DNA of 10,371 nt, taken from positions 1-10,371 of the forward strand of contig JAFKFF010000057.1 of NCBI GenBank assembly GCA_017307315.1, read 5' to 3'. Shown one piece after another: positions 1 through 5,768 of the stretch. Origin of the DNA: Alphaproteobacteria bacterium (GTDB lineage Bacteria > Pseudomonadota > Alphaproteobacteria > Micropepsales > Micropepsaceae). Both the position numbers and the translations under genes were made by a program. Under the pieces are notes generated by a model. That model made no database searches. It worked only from the letters and a program-made list of their open reading frames with translations, and had not been told where the DNA came from. Every line of letters starts with the position of its first letter. Position 1 is the first letter of the stretch.

Positions 1-905
1 CCGCCGATCAGGACTCGTTTGAGGTGATGGAAGGTCAGGGCATTGGCTTCCAGATATTGCAACAGTCCCAGCCAGACCGTGGGCACGCCCGCCGTGGCGG
101 TGACGCGCTCGCTTTCCATCAAATCGTAAAGCGAAGCGCCGTCCAGCTTGGGTCCCGGCATCACCAGGCTGGCGCCCGCCATCGGCGCGATAAAGGGAAT
201 GCCCCAACCGTTGGCATGAAACATGGGCACGATCGGCATCACCACGTCGCTCGCCCGCATGCCGAGGCCCGGACTCTGGCCCGCCAGCAATGTGTGCAGC
301 ATGTTGGAGCGGTGGGAATAGAGCACGCCCTTGGGATCGCCGGTGGTGCCGGAGGTGTAGCAAAGCCCGCAGGCGTCATTCTCATGGACTTGCGTCCACT
401 CGCCTTCGCGGGCGGCGAGAAATTCCTCATAGGCAATGAGCGTGCCGGGAAGTTTCAGCGCCGGCAGCTGCGTTTCCTCGCAAAGCGCGACATAGGTGGT
501 CACATGCTTCAGCCGGGGTGCGATCTCAGCCAGAAGCGGCGCGAAGCAGACATCGAACAGCAGCATGCGCGCCCCGCCGTGATTGGCGATCCAGGCGAGC
601 TGGTCGGGGAAAAGGCGCGGGTTCAAGGTGTGGTAGACCGCGCCCGCGCCGGCGATGCCGTACCAGGCTTCGAGGTGGCGGTGCGTGTTCCAGGCCAAGG
701 TGGCGATGCGCGCGCCCGGCTTGATGCCGCGCCGTTTCAGCGCGCCCGTCAGCCGTCGCGCGCGGCTGCGGATTTGCGGATAGCCGGTGCGGTTGAGGCC
801 GCCTTCGATGGTGCGGCTGACGATCCGCGCGCCCTGGTGATAAAGCGCGGCATGATCGAGGAAGCGGTGCACCCGCATGGGCCAGTCCTGCATCAATCCG
901 CGCAT
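1..905 (-). CDS. Fatty-acyl-CoA synthetase (AMP-forming), N-terminal part, cut by window edge
   Basis: This is an adenylate-forming enzyme that activates a carboxylic acid, probably a medium- or long-chain fatty acid, with ATP and CoA in the cytoplasm. Reading from 905 leftwards, 301 codons stay open to the window edge, so the C-terminal half is missing (family members usually have about 520-550 residues). The ATP/AMP-binding loop YTSGTTGDPKG lies at residues 183-193 and FHANGWG at 229-235. The stretch around GVPTVWLGLLQYLE fits the FadD/AlkK/DmdB-like branch of the ANL superfamily. The ATG at 903-905 is chosen because a GAGGTG Shine-Dalgarno lies 5 nt upstream (complement of 911-916); in-frame ATGs at residues 5 and 10 are alternatives. 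It is divergent from the aminotransferase. The acid substrate cannot be decided from this part. Confidence 0.9.
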   Translation of the reverse strand, partial: MRGLMQDWPMRVHRFLDHAALYHQGARIVSRTIEGGLNRTGYPQIRSRARRLTGALKRRGIKPGARIATLAWNTHRHLEAWYGIAGAGAVYHTLNPRLFPDQLAWIANHGGARMLLFDVCFAPLLAEIAPRLKHVTTYVALCEETQLPALKLPGTLIAYEEFLAAREGEWTQVHENDACGLCYTSGTTGDPKGVLYSHRSNMLHTLLAGQSPGLGMRASDVVMPIVPMFHANGWGIPFIAPMAGASLVMPGPKLDGASLYDLMESERVTATAGVPTVWLGLLQYLEANALTFHHLKRVLIG

Positions 906-1072
906 GGCTGCACCTCGTTTTTCGGGTCGCACGGCCGGACGGAAAACCGCGCCCCTGTGATACCATGTGGGGGGCCGCACTTTTCCTGGCCAATGCTCCC
1001 TGTCTACTTTGCCACAAGAACGCGGCGGGGCGTGCAAAAGACTAAAGTCGCCGCGATTTCGAAAGGCCCCTC
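906..1072. promoter_or_regulatory. Divergent intergenic region, acyl-CoA synthetase / aminotransferase
   Basis: This 167-bp gap must hold the start signals for both divergent genes. I see no convincing -35/-10 pair on either strand. The main structure is the imperfect hairpin at 936-990, listed separately. Confidence 0.4.
936..990. repeat. Imperfect hairpin of the GGAAAA...TTTTCC type
   Basis: The left arm reads GGAAAACCGCG then CCCC (941-955). The right arm reads GGGG then CCGCACTTTTCC (about 971-985). Outer GGAAAA/TTTTCC and inner GCG/CGC and CCCC/GGGG blocks pair, with a small mismatch between them. The same GGAAAACCG...CACTTTTCC word pair occurs in the 80-bp tandem repeat at 2472-2674, so this looks like a diverged member of the same palindromic family. 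It lies between two divergent genes, where it could be neutral or affect either promoter. Confidence 0.45.
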
Positions 1073-2452
1073 ATGCCCCTCTCCAATGCCCAGACCCGCG
1101 ATCTCAACGCCTTGCTGCATCCGCTCACCAACCTGAAGCTGCTGGCGGAACGGGGTCCCCTGATCATCGAGCGGGGCGAGGGGGTGCGGGTCTTCGACAC
1201 CGCCGGGCGCGATTACATCGAAGGCATGTCGGGGTTGTGGTGCACCGCTTTGGGCTGGGGCGACAGCGAACTGGTCGAGGCGGCGGCGGAACAGATGCGC
1301 AAGCTCTCCTACGGCCATGTCTTCGGCGGCAAGAGCCATGAGCCGGCGGCGGCGCTGGCGGAAAAGCTGAAGGAAATTTCACCCTTTCCGGTGGGCAAGG
1401 TGTTTTTCGGCTGTTCCGGTTCGGAGGCCAACGACACCCAGGTGCGGTTTGCCTGGTATGCCGCCAATGCGCGGGGCCAGGCCAAGCGGAAAAAGATCAT
1501 CTCCCGCCGCATGGGCTATCACGGCGTCACCCTGGCCTCGGCCAGCCTCACCGGCATCGCCTCCATCCATAAGGGCTTCGATGCGCCGTTCGATTTCGCC
1601 GTCCATGCCGACCTGCCGCACCATTATCGCGGCGCCGAGCCGGGCGAGAGCGAACGGGATTTCTCCACCCGCCTGGCCGCCAATCTCGACGCGCTGATCG
1701 CGCGCGAAGGGCCCGACACTATCGCCGCCATGATCGTGGAGCCGGTGATGGGGGCGGGCGGCGCCATCGTGCCGCCGGACGGCTATTTCGACGCCATCAC
1801 CAAGGTCCTGATCCGCCACGGCATCCCCTTGATCAGCGACGAGATCGTCACCGGTTTCGGCCGCACCGGCGAATGGTTCGGTTGCGGCAAATACGGCTTC
1901 GAGCCCGACAGCGCCTCGGTGGCGAAAGCCTTGTCCAGCGCCTATCTGCCGGTCTCGGCGGTGCTGCTCTCGCCGGAATTGACCGAGGTGATCGAGCAGG
2001 AAGCCAGGCGCATGGGCTCGCTCGGCCATGGCCTCACCTATGGCGGCCATCCCGTCACCACGGCGGTGGCGCTGAAGACCATCGAAATCTATCAGCGCCG
2101 CGACATCGTCGGGCATGTGCGGCATGTCGCGCCCCGCTTTCTGGCGCGGCTGAAGCAGTTGGAAGACCATCCCCTGGTGGGCGAGGCTCGCGGGGTGGGC
2201 CTGATCGCGGGCCTGGAGCTGGTGGCGGACAAGGCGACCAAGGCGCATTTTCCCGCCGAGCGCATGGTGGCGCAGACCGCGGCAAGTTTCGCGGAAGCCG
2301 AAGGCCTGATCGTGCGGCCGCTGCCGGTCGACCGCATCTCGCTCTGCCCGCCCTTGATCATCACCGAGGCGGAGATCGACGAACTGTTCGACCGTCTTAC
2401 CCGCGCGCTGGACAAGACCGCCGATTGGGCGAAGCGGGAAAGATTGTTCTGA
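1073..2452 (+). CDS. Class III pyridoxal-phosphate omega-aminotransferase
   Basis: This 459-residue fold-type I PLP enzyme transfers an amino group between an amine or omega-amino acid and a keto acid such as pyruvate. The layout follows class III transaminases: SGLW at 53-56, GSEAND at 116-121 (cofactor phosphate binding), YHG at 149-151, EPVMGAGG at 223-230, and DE at 256-257 in the DEIVTGFGRTGEWFG block (the Asp contacts the PLP ring nitrogen). The Schiff-base lysine is K285 in AKALSSAYLP. From memory the sequence closely resembles Vibrio fluvialis-type (S)-omega-transaminase and beta-alanine:pyruvate aminotransferases. The ATG at 1073 has only a weak GAAAGG upstream but gives the expected N-terminus. 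It stands alone, divergent from the acyl-CoA synthetase and convergent with the 63-residue gene. The substrate is not determinable here. Confidence 0.92.
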   Translation: MPLSNAQTRDLNALLHPLTNLKLLAERGPLIIERGEGVRVFDTAGRDYIEGMSGLWCTALGWGDSELVEAAAEQMRKLSYGHVFGGKSHEPAAALAEKLKEISPFPVGKVFFGCSGSEANDTQVRFAWYAANARGQAKRKKIISRRMGYHGVTLASASLTGIASIHKGFDAPFDFAVHADLPHHYRGAEPGESERDFSTRLAANLDALIAREGPDTIAAMIVEPVMGAGGAIVPPDGYFDAITKVLIRHGIPLISDEIVTGFGRTGEWFGCGKYGFEPDSASVAKALSSAYLPVSAVLLSPELTEVIEQEARRMGSLGHGLTYGGHPVTTAVALKTIEIYQRRDIVGHVRHVAPRFLARLKQLEDHPLVGEARGVGLIAGLELVADKATKAHFPAERMVAQTAASFAEAEGLIVRPLPVDRISLCPPLIITEAEIDELFDRLTRALDKTADWAKRERLF

Positions 2453-2471
2453 CCCGGCTCGCCCCGCCACG

Positions 2472-2674
2472 CTTTATCTTGTCTGGTCGCGCAGCCCGCG
2501 GAAAACCGTTGCGCGCCATTTTGGCGCTTCACACTTTTCCGGGCTGTCGCTGTTTTACTTGTTTGGTCGCGCAGCCCGCGGAAAACCGTTGCGCGCCATT
2601 CCGGCGCTTCACACTTTTCCGGGCTGTCGCTGCTTTACTTGTTTGGTCGCGCAGCCTCGCGGAAAACCGTTGCG
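2472..2674. repeat. Tandem 80-bp repeat, two full copies plus a partial third, each with a hairpin
   Basis: Units at 2481-2560 and 2561-2640 are aligned at a period of exactly 80 bp with only a few substitutions. A third partial unit covers 2641-2674 and differs by one inserted T at about 2657. Each full unit holds an imperfect dyad: GCCCGCGGAAAACCG on the left, GCTTCACACTTTTCCGGGC on the right, and an inner stem GCGCCA-TTT-TGGCGC (first copy, 2512-2526). In the second copy the inner loop is changed to GCGCC-ATTCC-GGCGC. The array lies between the convergent aminotransferase and the 63-residue gene, so it may end transcription from both sides, although no T-tract follows. The GGAAAACCG...CACTTTTCCGG words resemble abundant palindromes I remember from Rhizobiales genomes; this is recollection, not a search result. 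Confidence 0.85.
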
Positions 2675-2826
2675 GATTCGCCGCTCCAGACTTCCAGCCT
2701 CTTGGCGCTGGGCAGCTTCATGGCATGGGCCAGGACCTTGGCGCGCCCGTCATCCTCGCAATTGGCGAGGAATTTGTAGGTGAGGGCGCCGTCCCCGTCC
2801 AAATAGCAGATTTCGTAAGCGGGCAT
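2635..2826 (-). CDS. Small conserved-looking protein of unknown function (63 aa)
   Basis: I do not recognise a named family, though short proteins of this build (MPAYEI.YLD...AKVLAHAMKL..AKR.EVW) seem familiar from alphaproteobacteria. The ATG at 2824-2826 is chosen because a GGGAGG Shine-Dalgarno (complement of 2832-2837) lies 5 nt upstream. The longer open frame to 3018 has no such signal and an arginine-rich, unlikely N-terminus. It is soluble, has Cys7 and Cys23, and is predicted from sequence feel as one small alpha/beta unit. Residues 52-63 (A-T-V-F-R-E-A-A-R-P-N-K) and the TAA stop are encoded by the partial third copy of the 80-bp repeat, so the C-terminus may have been replaced or extended by the repeat. 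It is divergent from sodB. Confidence 0.75.
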   Translation of the reverse strand: MPAYEICYLDGDGALTYKFLANCEDDGRAKVLAHAMKLPSAKRLEVWSGESATVFREAARPNK

Positions 2827-2916
2827 TGAAGCCTCCCGAATTTGAGCGTCTCCTACCCCGCATGTTTCCTGTTTGCGCGACGGGCTTGCGAAAGTCGAGT
2901 GACAATCGCGTTCATC

Positions 2917-2930
2917 AAATTCACGAATTT
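2917..2930. promoter_or_regulatory. AT-rich perfect palindrome, possible operator
   Basis: AAATTC-AC-GAATTT is a perfect 6+2+6 inverted repeat in the 255-bp gap between the divergent 63-residue gene and sodB, in otherwise GC-rich DNA. It could be a regulator site for either gene. No regulator is assigned and no match to a known box is claimed. Confidence 0.3.
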
Positions 2931-3025
2931 TCGCGCGGATGCCGGCGGCGGCCCGCGTCTTTCGCGGCTGCGATATCATTAGGGAAATAGGGGCTTTGCG
3001 GCGGATCATTCGGCCCATTCATGCG

Positions 3026-3054
3026 TTGACGGGACAGCCGCAGGCTCTTATTCC
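3026..3054 (+). promoter_or_regulatory. Possible sigma-70 type promoter of sodB
   Basis: TTGACG at 3026-3031 is followed after 17 bp by TATTCC at 3049-3054, 27 bp before the sodB start codon. The -35 box is good, but the -10 box matches only three of six consensus bases, so this is a weak candidate. Confidence 0.3.
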
Positions 3055-3081
3055 CCATACGTCCGTTCCTGGAGGTTTCAC

Positions 3082-3717
3082 ATGACTGGCCCGTTCAAAC
3101 TCGCTCCGCTCCCATGGGCGGACGCGGCGCTGGAGCCCACCATTTCCGCGCGCACCATTTCCTTTCACTATTACAAGCACCATCAGGCCTATGTGGACAC
3201 GCTGAACACGCTGGTGGAAAAAACCAAATTCGCCGACATGCCGCTGGAAAAGATCGTCGAGGCCACCGCAAAGGCAAGCGACGACAAGGAAAAGAAGATT
3301 TTCAACAATGCCGGTCAGGTGTGGAATCACGATTTCTACTGGCGCAGCCTTTCCCCCGCCAAGACCGAGCCGTCCAAGGACCTCGCCAGCGCCATCGCGC
3401 GCGATTTCGGCTCGACCTCCGATCTGATCGCCCAGCTGGCGGAAGCCGGCAAGACGCAATTCGGCTCGGGTTGGGCCTGGCTGGTCTCCAGGGGCGGCAA
3501 GCTGTCCGTCACCAAGACGGCCAATGCGATGACCCCGATGGCGGAAGGAACCAACTGCCTTCTCACCGTCGATGTCTGGGAACACGCTTATTATCTGGAC
3601 TATCAGAATGCGCGGCCCAAATATCTGGAAACGGTTCTGGCCAATGTGCTGAACTGGAATTACGCGTCGGAAAATCTGGCGCGCGAAAGCGAGCCGGTGC
3701 GCGCCGCCGTGAAATAG
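3082..3717 (+). CDS. sodB: Superoxide dismutase, iron type (Fe/Mn SOD family)
   Basis: This 211-residue enzyme converts superoxide to hydrogen peroxide and oxygen. No signal peptide is visible, so it is expected in the cytoplasm. The four metal ligands are present: H29 in FHYYKHHQAYV, H83 in VWNHDFYW, and D164 and H168 in VDVWEHAYY. Q79 in NNAGQVWNH is the glutamine position typical of Fe-SOD rather than Mn-SOD, where the equivalent glutamine comes from the C-terminal half. This supports iron (or cambialistic) use. Compared with E. coli SodB there is a short lysine-rich insertion at about 63-72 (KASDDKEKK). The ATG has GGAGG at 3071-3075, spaced 6 nt. It is followed by a strong hairpin and seems to be a single-gene transcript. 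A cambialistic Fe/Mn enzyme cannot be excluded. Confidence 0.96.
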   Translation: MTGPFKLAPLPWADAALEPTISARTISFHYYKHHQAYVDTLNTLVEKTKFADMPLEKIVEATAKASDDKEKKIFNNAGQVWNHDFYWRSLSPAKTEPSKDLASAIARDFGSTSDLIAQLAEAGKTQFGSGWAWLVSRGGKLSVTKTANAMTPMAEGTNCLLTVDVWEHAYYLDYQNARPKYLETVLANVLNWNYASENLARESEPVRAAVK

Positions 3718-3725
3718 GGGATAAC

Positions 3726-3749
3726 GGGGCTGGCGCCAGCGCCGGCCCC
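3726..3749 (+). terminator. Strong GC hairpin after sodB
   Basis: An 11-bp stem (GGGGCTGGCGC pairing with GCGCCGGCCCC, one G-U pair) starts 8 bp after the sodB stop. The following TCCCGCTCTTG is pyrimidine-rich but has no real T-run, so it is a probable but not classical intrinsic terminator. Confidence 0.6.
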
Positions 3750-3783
3750 TCCCGCTCTTGGCCGCCGAACGCGGCATGGGCAG

Positions 3784-3799
3784 TTGACGTCTAGGTAAA
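3784..3799. promoter_or_regulatory. Candidate MerR-type (LiuR/GnyR-like) operator upstream of the regulator
   Basis: TTGACGTCTAGGTAAA lies 39 bp before the MerR-family start. As I remember it, the LiuR motif is close to TTTACGTNAACGTAAA; this site keeps TT.ACGT and .GTAAA in the right spacing. It also contains a TTGACG -35-like word, so the regulator could bind over its own promoter. The consensus is from memory and the site is an imperfect dyad. Confidence 0.35.
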
Positions 3800-3838
3800 G
3801 AATTGTCATCGTAATGGCGTCCTTCAAGCGAGTGCGCC

Positions 3839-4297
3839 ATGAACAGTCGTATCTACACCATTCGCCAACTGACCAAGGAATTTTCCGTCACCGCGCGGAC
3901 CTTGCGCTTCTATGAGGACGAGAAGCTGATCGCGCCGGGACGGCGCGGCCAGACCCGTCTTTACAGCCCGCGCGACCGCGCGCGCATCATTCTCATTCTC
4001 CGTGGCCGCCGCCTGGGCTTCAGCCTGGCCGAGATCCGCGAAGTGCTGGACATGTATGACGGCAAGGATGGCGAGCAGGCCCAGATGGTGCATGCGCGCA
4101 AGAAGTTCGAAGAACGCATCCAGATTCTGGAACGGCAGAAGCTCGACATCGATCAGGCTCTGCGCCAGCTGCGCGAAGGGATCAGCGAACTCGATGCCGC
4201 CCTGCAGGGCGGCGCGCCGCGCACGCCCTGGCCGCAATTCTTCGAGCGCGAAAGCGCCCAATCGGACCCCTCCCGTCCGCTCGCGGCCAAAGGCTGA
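3839..4297 (+). CDS. MerR-family transcriptional regulator, GnyR/LiuR-like
   Basis: This is a 152-residue cytoplasmic DNA-binding protein. Residues 6-75 form the winged helix-turn-helix typical of MerR: YTIRQLTKEFSVTARTLRFYEDEKLI, then the wing GRRGQTRLYS at 34-43 and the second helix pair ending LGFSLAEIREVLDMYD. Residues 80-122 (charged heptads, e.g. FEERIQILERQKLDIDQALRQL) would be the dimerising coiled coil. There is no cysteine in the protein, which argues against metal or redox sensing as in MerR/SoxR. The RRGQTRLYS and RGRRLGFSL blocks recall the GnyR/LiuR group that controls branched-chain amino acid or isoprenoid acyl-CoA breakdown in proteobacteria. The start is assigned by homology; the upstream Shine-Dalgarno is weak. 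It runs convergently towards the lipoprotein gene 18 bp away. No obvious target operon adjoins it. Confidence 0.88.
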   Translation: MNSRIYTIRQLTKEFSVTARTLRFYEDEKLIAPGRRGQTRLYSPRDRARIILILRGRRLGFSLAEIREVLDMYDGKDGEQAQMVHARKKFEERIQILERQKLDIDQALRQLREGISELDAALQGGAPRTPWPQFFERESAQSDPSRPLAAKG

Positions 4298-4315
4298 ACG
4301 GTTCCCGGCTCCTTT

Positions 4316-4645
4316 TCAGAAGGGGCGCGGATTGGGATCGGCGATCGGCCCGCGTCCGGGCGGCGGCGGCATGTTGTTGCCGGGCTGATAGCCCCTGCAG
4401 GCATTGAAGCCCGTGCCCCAGCCCGCGCGATAGGCGCGATTGGCGCGATAGGCCTCTTCGTCGCGCACCGGCTCGGTGTCGCGCATGTTGGCGCCCTGGG
4501 TGCCGGCGCTGGCGCAGCCGTCGGAATAGCCGGCCCGGAAATCGGGGGTCCGTTTCATGGCCCGGTCGGCGGCGCTTTCGCAGCCGGCAAGAAGGGCGAG
4601 GGCACAGAGCGCCGCAAGGTGCAGAAAGCAAGATCGGGTCCGCAT
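4316..4645 (-). CDS. Small lipoprotein of unknown function (109 aa)
   Basis: The N-terminus has a positively charged start (MRTRS), a hydrophobic core (HLAALCALALLAG) and a lipobox LLAGC with lipidated Cys22, so the protein should be anchored to a membrane on the periplasmic side. The mature part is short, with GYSDGCASAG at 39-48 and YRAGWGTGFNACRGY at 72-86. The two cysteines C44 and C83 could form a disulfide. The repeated Y-x-x-G-(Y/W)-x-x-G-x-x-C pattern around both is notable. The tail is proline-rich. No named family is recognised. It diverges from the receiver-like gene across only 74 bp and converges on the MerR gene. No strong Shine-Dalgarno is seen before the ATG at 4643-4645. Confidence 0.8.
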   Translation of the reverse strand: MRTRSCFLHLAALCALALLAGCESAADRAMKRTPDFRAGYSDGCASAGTQGANMRDTEPVRDEEAYRANRAYRAGWGTGFNACRGYQPGNNMPPPPGRGPIADPNPRPF

Positions 4646-4719
4646 GCGGGGGCAGGCTAGCCTTTACCGGCCCTTAAGGCGAGCCGCGGCAGGATGGGCC
4701 TTCTGTTTTCGGGGATGGG

Positions 4720-5238
4720 ATGGAGCAGCCGGATCTGGTCGCCGCGCGCATTCTGGTGCTGGGCGCCAAAGGTCCGGGCGGCTCGATGCTGCGCGCCGTC
4801 CTGAGCGCGGCGGGCATCACCAAGGTGACTTTGGTGGACGAGCCACGCCGGGCGCTCGATCTTCTTTGCACCGATCCCTTCGAGGCGGTCTTCGTGGAAG
4901 GCGCCACCTTGCTGGACGGCAAGCCTTTCGCGTTCGCGGCGCGCCGTCACGCCATGCTGCTCAATCCCATGATTCCGATTTTCGCGGTCTATGACGGGCC
5001 GCGCCGCCGCGATGTCGAGATGTCGCGCGATCAGGGCATCACCGATGTGATCTGCCGGCCGATGAGCCCCAAGACCGTGACCGACAAGTTGCGGGCGGCC
5101 TTGCGCGCGCCAAGGCCCTTCATCGCCGCGTCGGACTTCTTCGGTCCGGACCGCCGCGCCAAGGAACGGCCTTGGCGGGGCGAAGACCGGCGCGTGATCA
5201 CGCCCCGCAAGACCAGGGTCCATTTCGATCACGATTGA
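4720..5238 (+). CDS. Receiver-like (pseudo-receiver) protein with C-terminal GPDRR motif
   Basis: The 172-residue protein has the alternating pattern of a CheY-like receiver over residues 10-128: ILVLGA (strand 1), VTLVDEP, AVFVEG (strand 3), MIPIFAVYDG (strand 4) and DVICRPMSPKTVTDKL (strand 5 and helix 5). The residues needed for phosphorylation are absent. The acidic pair after strand 1 is replaced by GA, the phospho-acceptor Asp by Glu60, the strand-4 Thr/Ser by Ala or Val, and the strand-5 Lys by Arg113 (C-R-P). Glu60 could mimic a permanently phosphorylated state. The tail (138-172) is basic with SDFFGPDRR and GEDRR, a motif I remember after receivers in other alphaproteobacteria. The ATG is preceded by GGGGA at 4711-4715. 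No output domain or kinase is nearby, so the role is unknown. Confidence 0.75.
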   Translation: MEQPDLVAARILVLGAKGPGGSMLRAVLSAAGITKVTLVDEPRRALDLLCTDPFEAVFVEGATLLDGKPFAFAARRHAMLLNPMIPIFAVYDGPRRRDVEMSRDQGITDVICRPMSPKTVTDKLRAALRAPRPFIAASDFFGPDRRAKERPWRGEDRRVITPRKTRVHFDHD

Positions 5239-5246
5239 AGGCCCGG

Positions 5247-5531
5247 TCAGAGCCGGCTGGCGCGTGCCTTGCGGTCGGCATCGATCTCGGCCTTCACGGC
5301 GGCCAGGCCCCGTGCGGCATTTTCCTGAAGCGTGTCCAGGAAGGCCGGGCTGCCGGCACACGCCGCCGCATCGGCGCACATGACGGGCTCCGGACGCGAG
5401 AGACCAGCAATCCAGGACGTCATGGCGGAGGGAAGCGATGTGCCGGCGTCCGGGCGTCCGGGCGCGGGATCGGGGGTGCGCGGCATTAGCAGCGCGACAA
5501 GTCCAATCCAGAATATGGCCCGGAAAATCAT
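5247..5531 (-). CDS. Small membrane-anchored protein of unknown function (94 aa)
   Basis: The start at 5529-5531 gives an N-terminus MIFRAIFWIGLVALLMP that is a clear single membrane segment or uncleaved signal anchor (about residues 3-16). The rest would lie in the periplasm: a proline/glycine-rich linker (18-36), Cys52 and Cys58 in MCADAAACAG, and a charged helix at 65-91. The build resembles short alphaproteobacterial proteins with an FWIGLVALLLP-type start (I think of DUF5330), but this is from memory. An upstream extension to 5651 is open but basic and precedes the membrane segment, so it is less likely. It converges on the receiver-like gene with an 8-bp gap. Only a weak GAGG lies before the start. 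Confidence 0.65.
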   Translation of the reverse strand: MIFRAIFWIGLVALLMPRTPDPAPGRPDAGTSLPSAMTSWIAGLSRPEPVMCADAAACAGSPAFLDTLQENAARGLAAVKAEIDADRKARASRL

Positions 5532-5630
5532 GGGGTTGGCATCCTCACCGACACCGGCAGGATGAGGCCAAGGCTTTGCCCGCTGCTGAAACCTTTCATT
5601 AAATTTGAAACTAACGCGCCCGACATGCCG

Positions 5631-5663
5631 CCTCATCCCGCATGAAGACAATGTGGGATGAGG
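5631..5663. repeat. Long inverted repeat downstream of phaR, arms CCTCATCC/GGATGAGG
   Basis: CCTCATCCCGCAT (5631-5643) and ATGTGGGATGAGG (5651-5663) pair at 12 of 13 positions with a G-U at the other, around a 7-nt loop. It lies between phaR and the next minus-strand gene. No T-run follows on the minus strand, so it may be a weak terminator, an operator, or a copy of a dispersed palindrome. The outer arm words recur in the element at 8966-8997. Confidence 0.6.
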
Positions 5664-5744
5664 AAATTCGCTCCGCTTCGATTCAAATATGATGCGCGAT
5701 TGAAGCGTCTTTGACTAAAATACAGCGCAATGCCGGGCCGGGCG

Positions 5745-5756
5745 CTTTCGCGAAAG
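5745..5756. repeat. 12-bp perfect palindrome just after phaR
   Basis: CTTTCGCGAAAG, flanked by GGG on one side and CCC on the other (5740-5761), starts 12 bp beyond the phaR stop on the minus strand. It may contribute to termination, but a T-run is missing. The short stem makes this uncertain. Confidence 0.3.
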
Positions 5757-5768
5757 TTCCCGCCTTCG

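Noticed and set aside
24..1136. 370-codon plus-strand open frame
   Set aside because: Antisense to the acyl-CoA synthetase, whose AMP-binding motifs are clear on the minus strand.
1379..2470. 363-codon minus-strand open frame
   Set aside because: Antisense to the aminotransferase, with no family resemblance.
2472..2674. CRISPR array
   Set aside because: The units are 80 bp and identical throughout, including what would be spacers; only two and a half copies exist and no cas gene is present.
1873..2829. 318-codon plus-strand open frame crossing the tandem repeat
   Set aside because: It starts inside the aminotransferase in another frame and runs through the repeats. The repeated peptide only mirrors the DNA repeat.
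2827..3018. Longer N-terminus for the 63-residue protein
   Set aside because: The upstream frame lacks a Shine-Dalgarno, is arginine-rich, and the internal ATG has a near-ideal GGGAGG.
3019..3840. 273-codon minus-strand open frame
   Set aside because: Antisense to the superoxide dismutase gene.
5599..5615. CtrA box (TTAA-N7-TTAA) near 5600
   Set aside because: The AT-rich stretch TTAAATTTGAAACTAA does not have the required half-site spacing.
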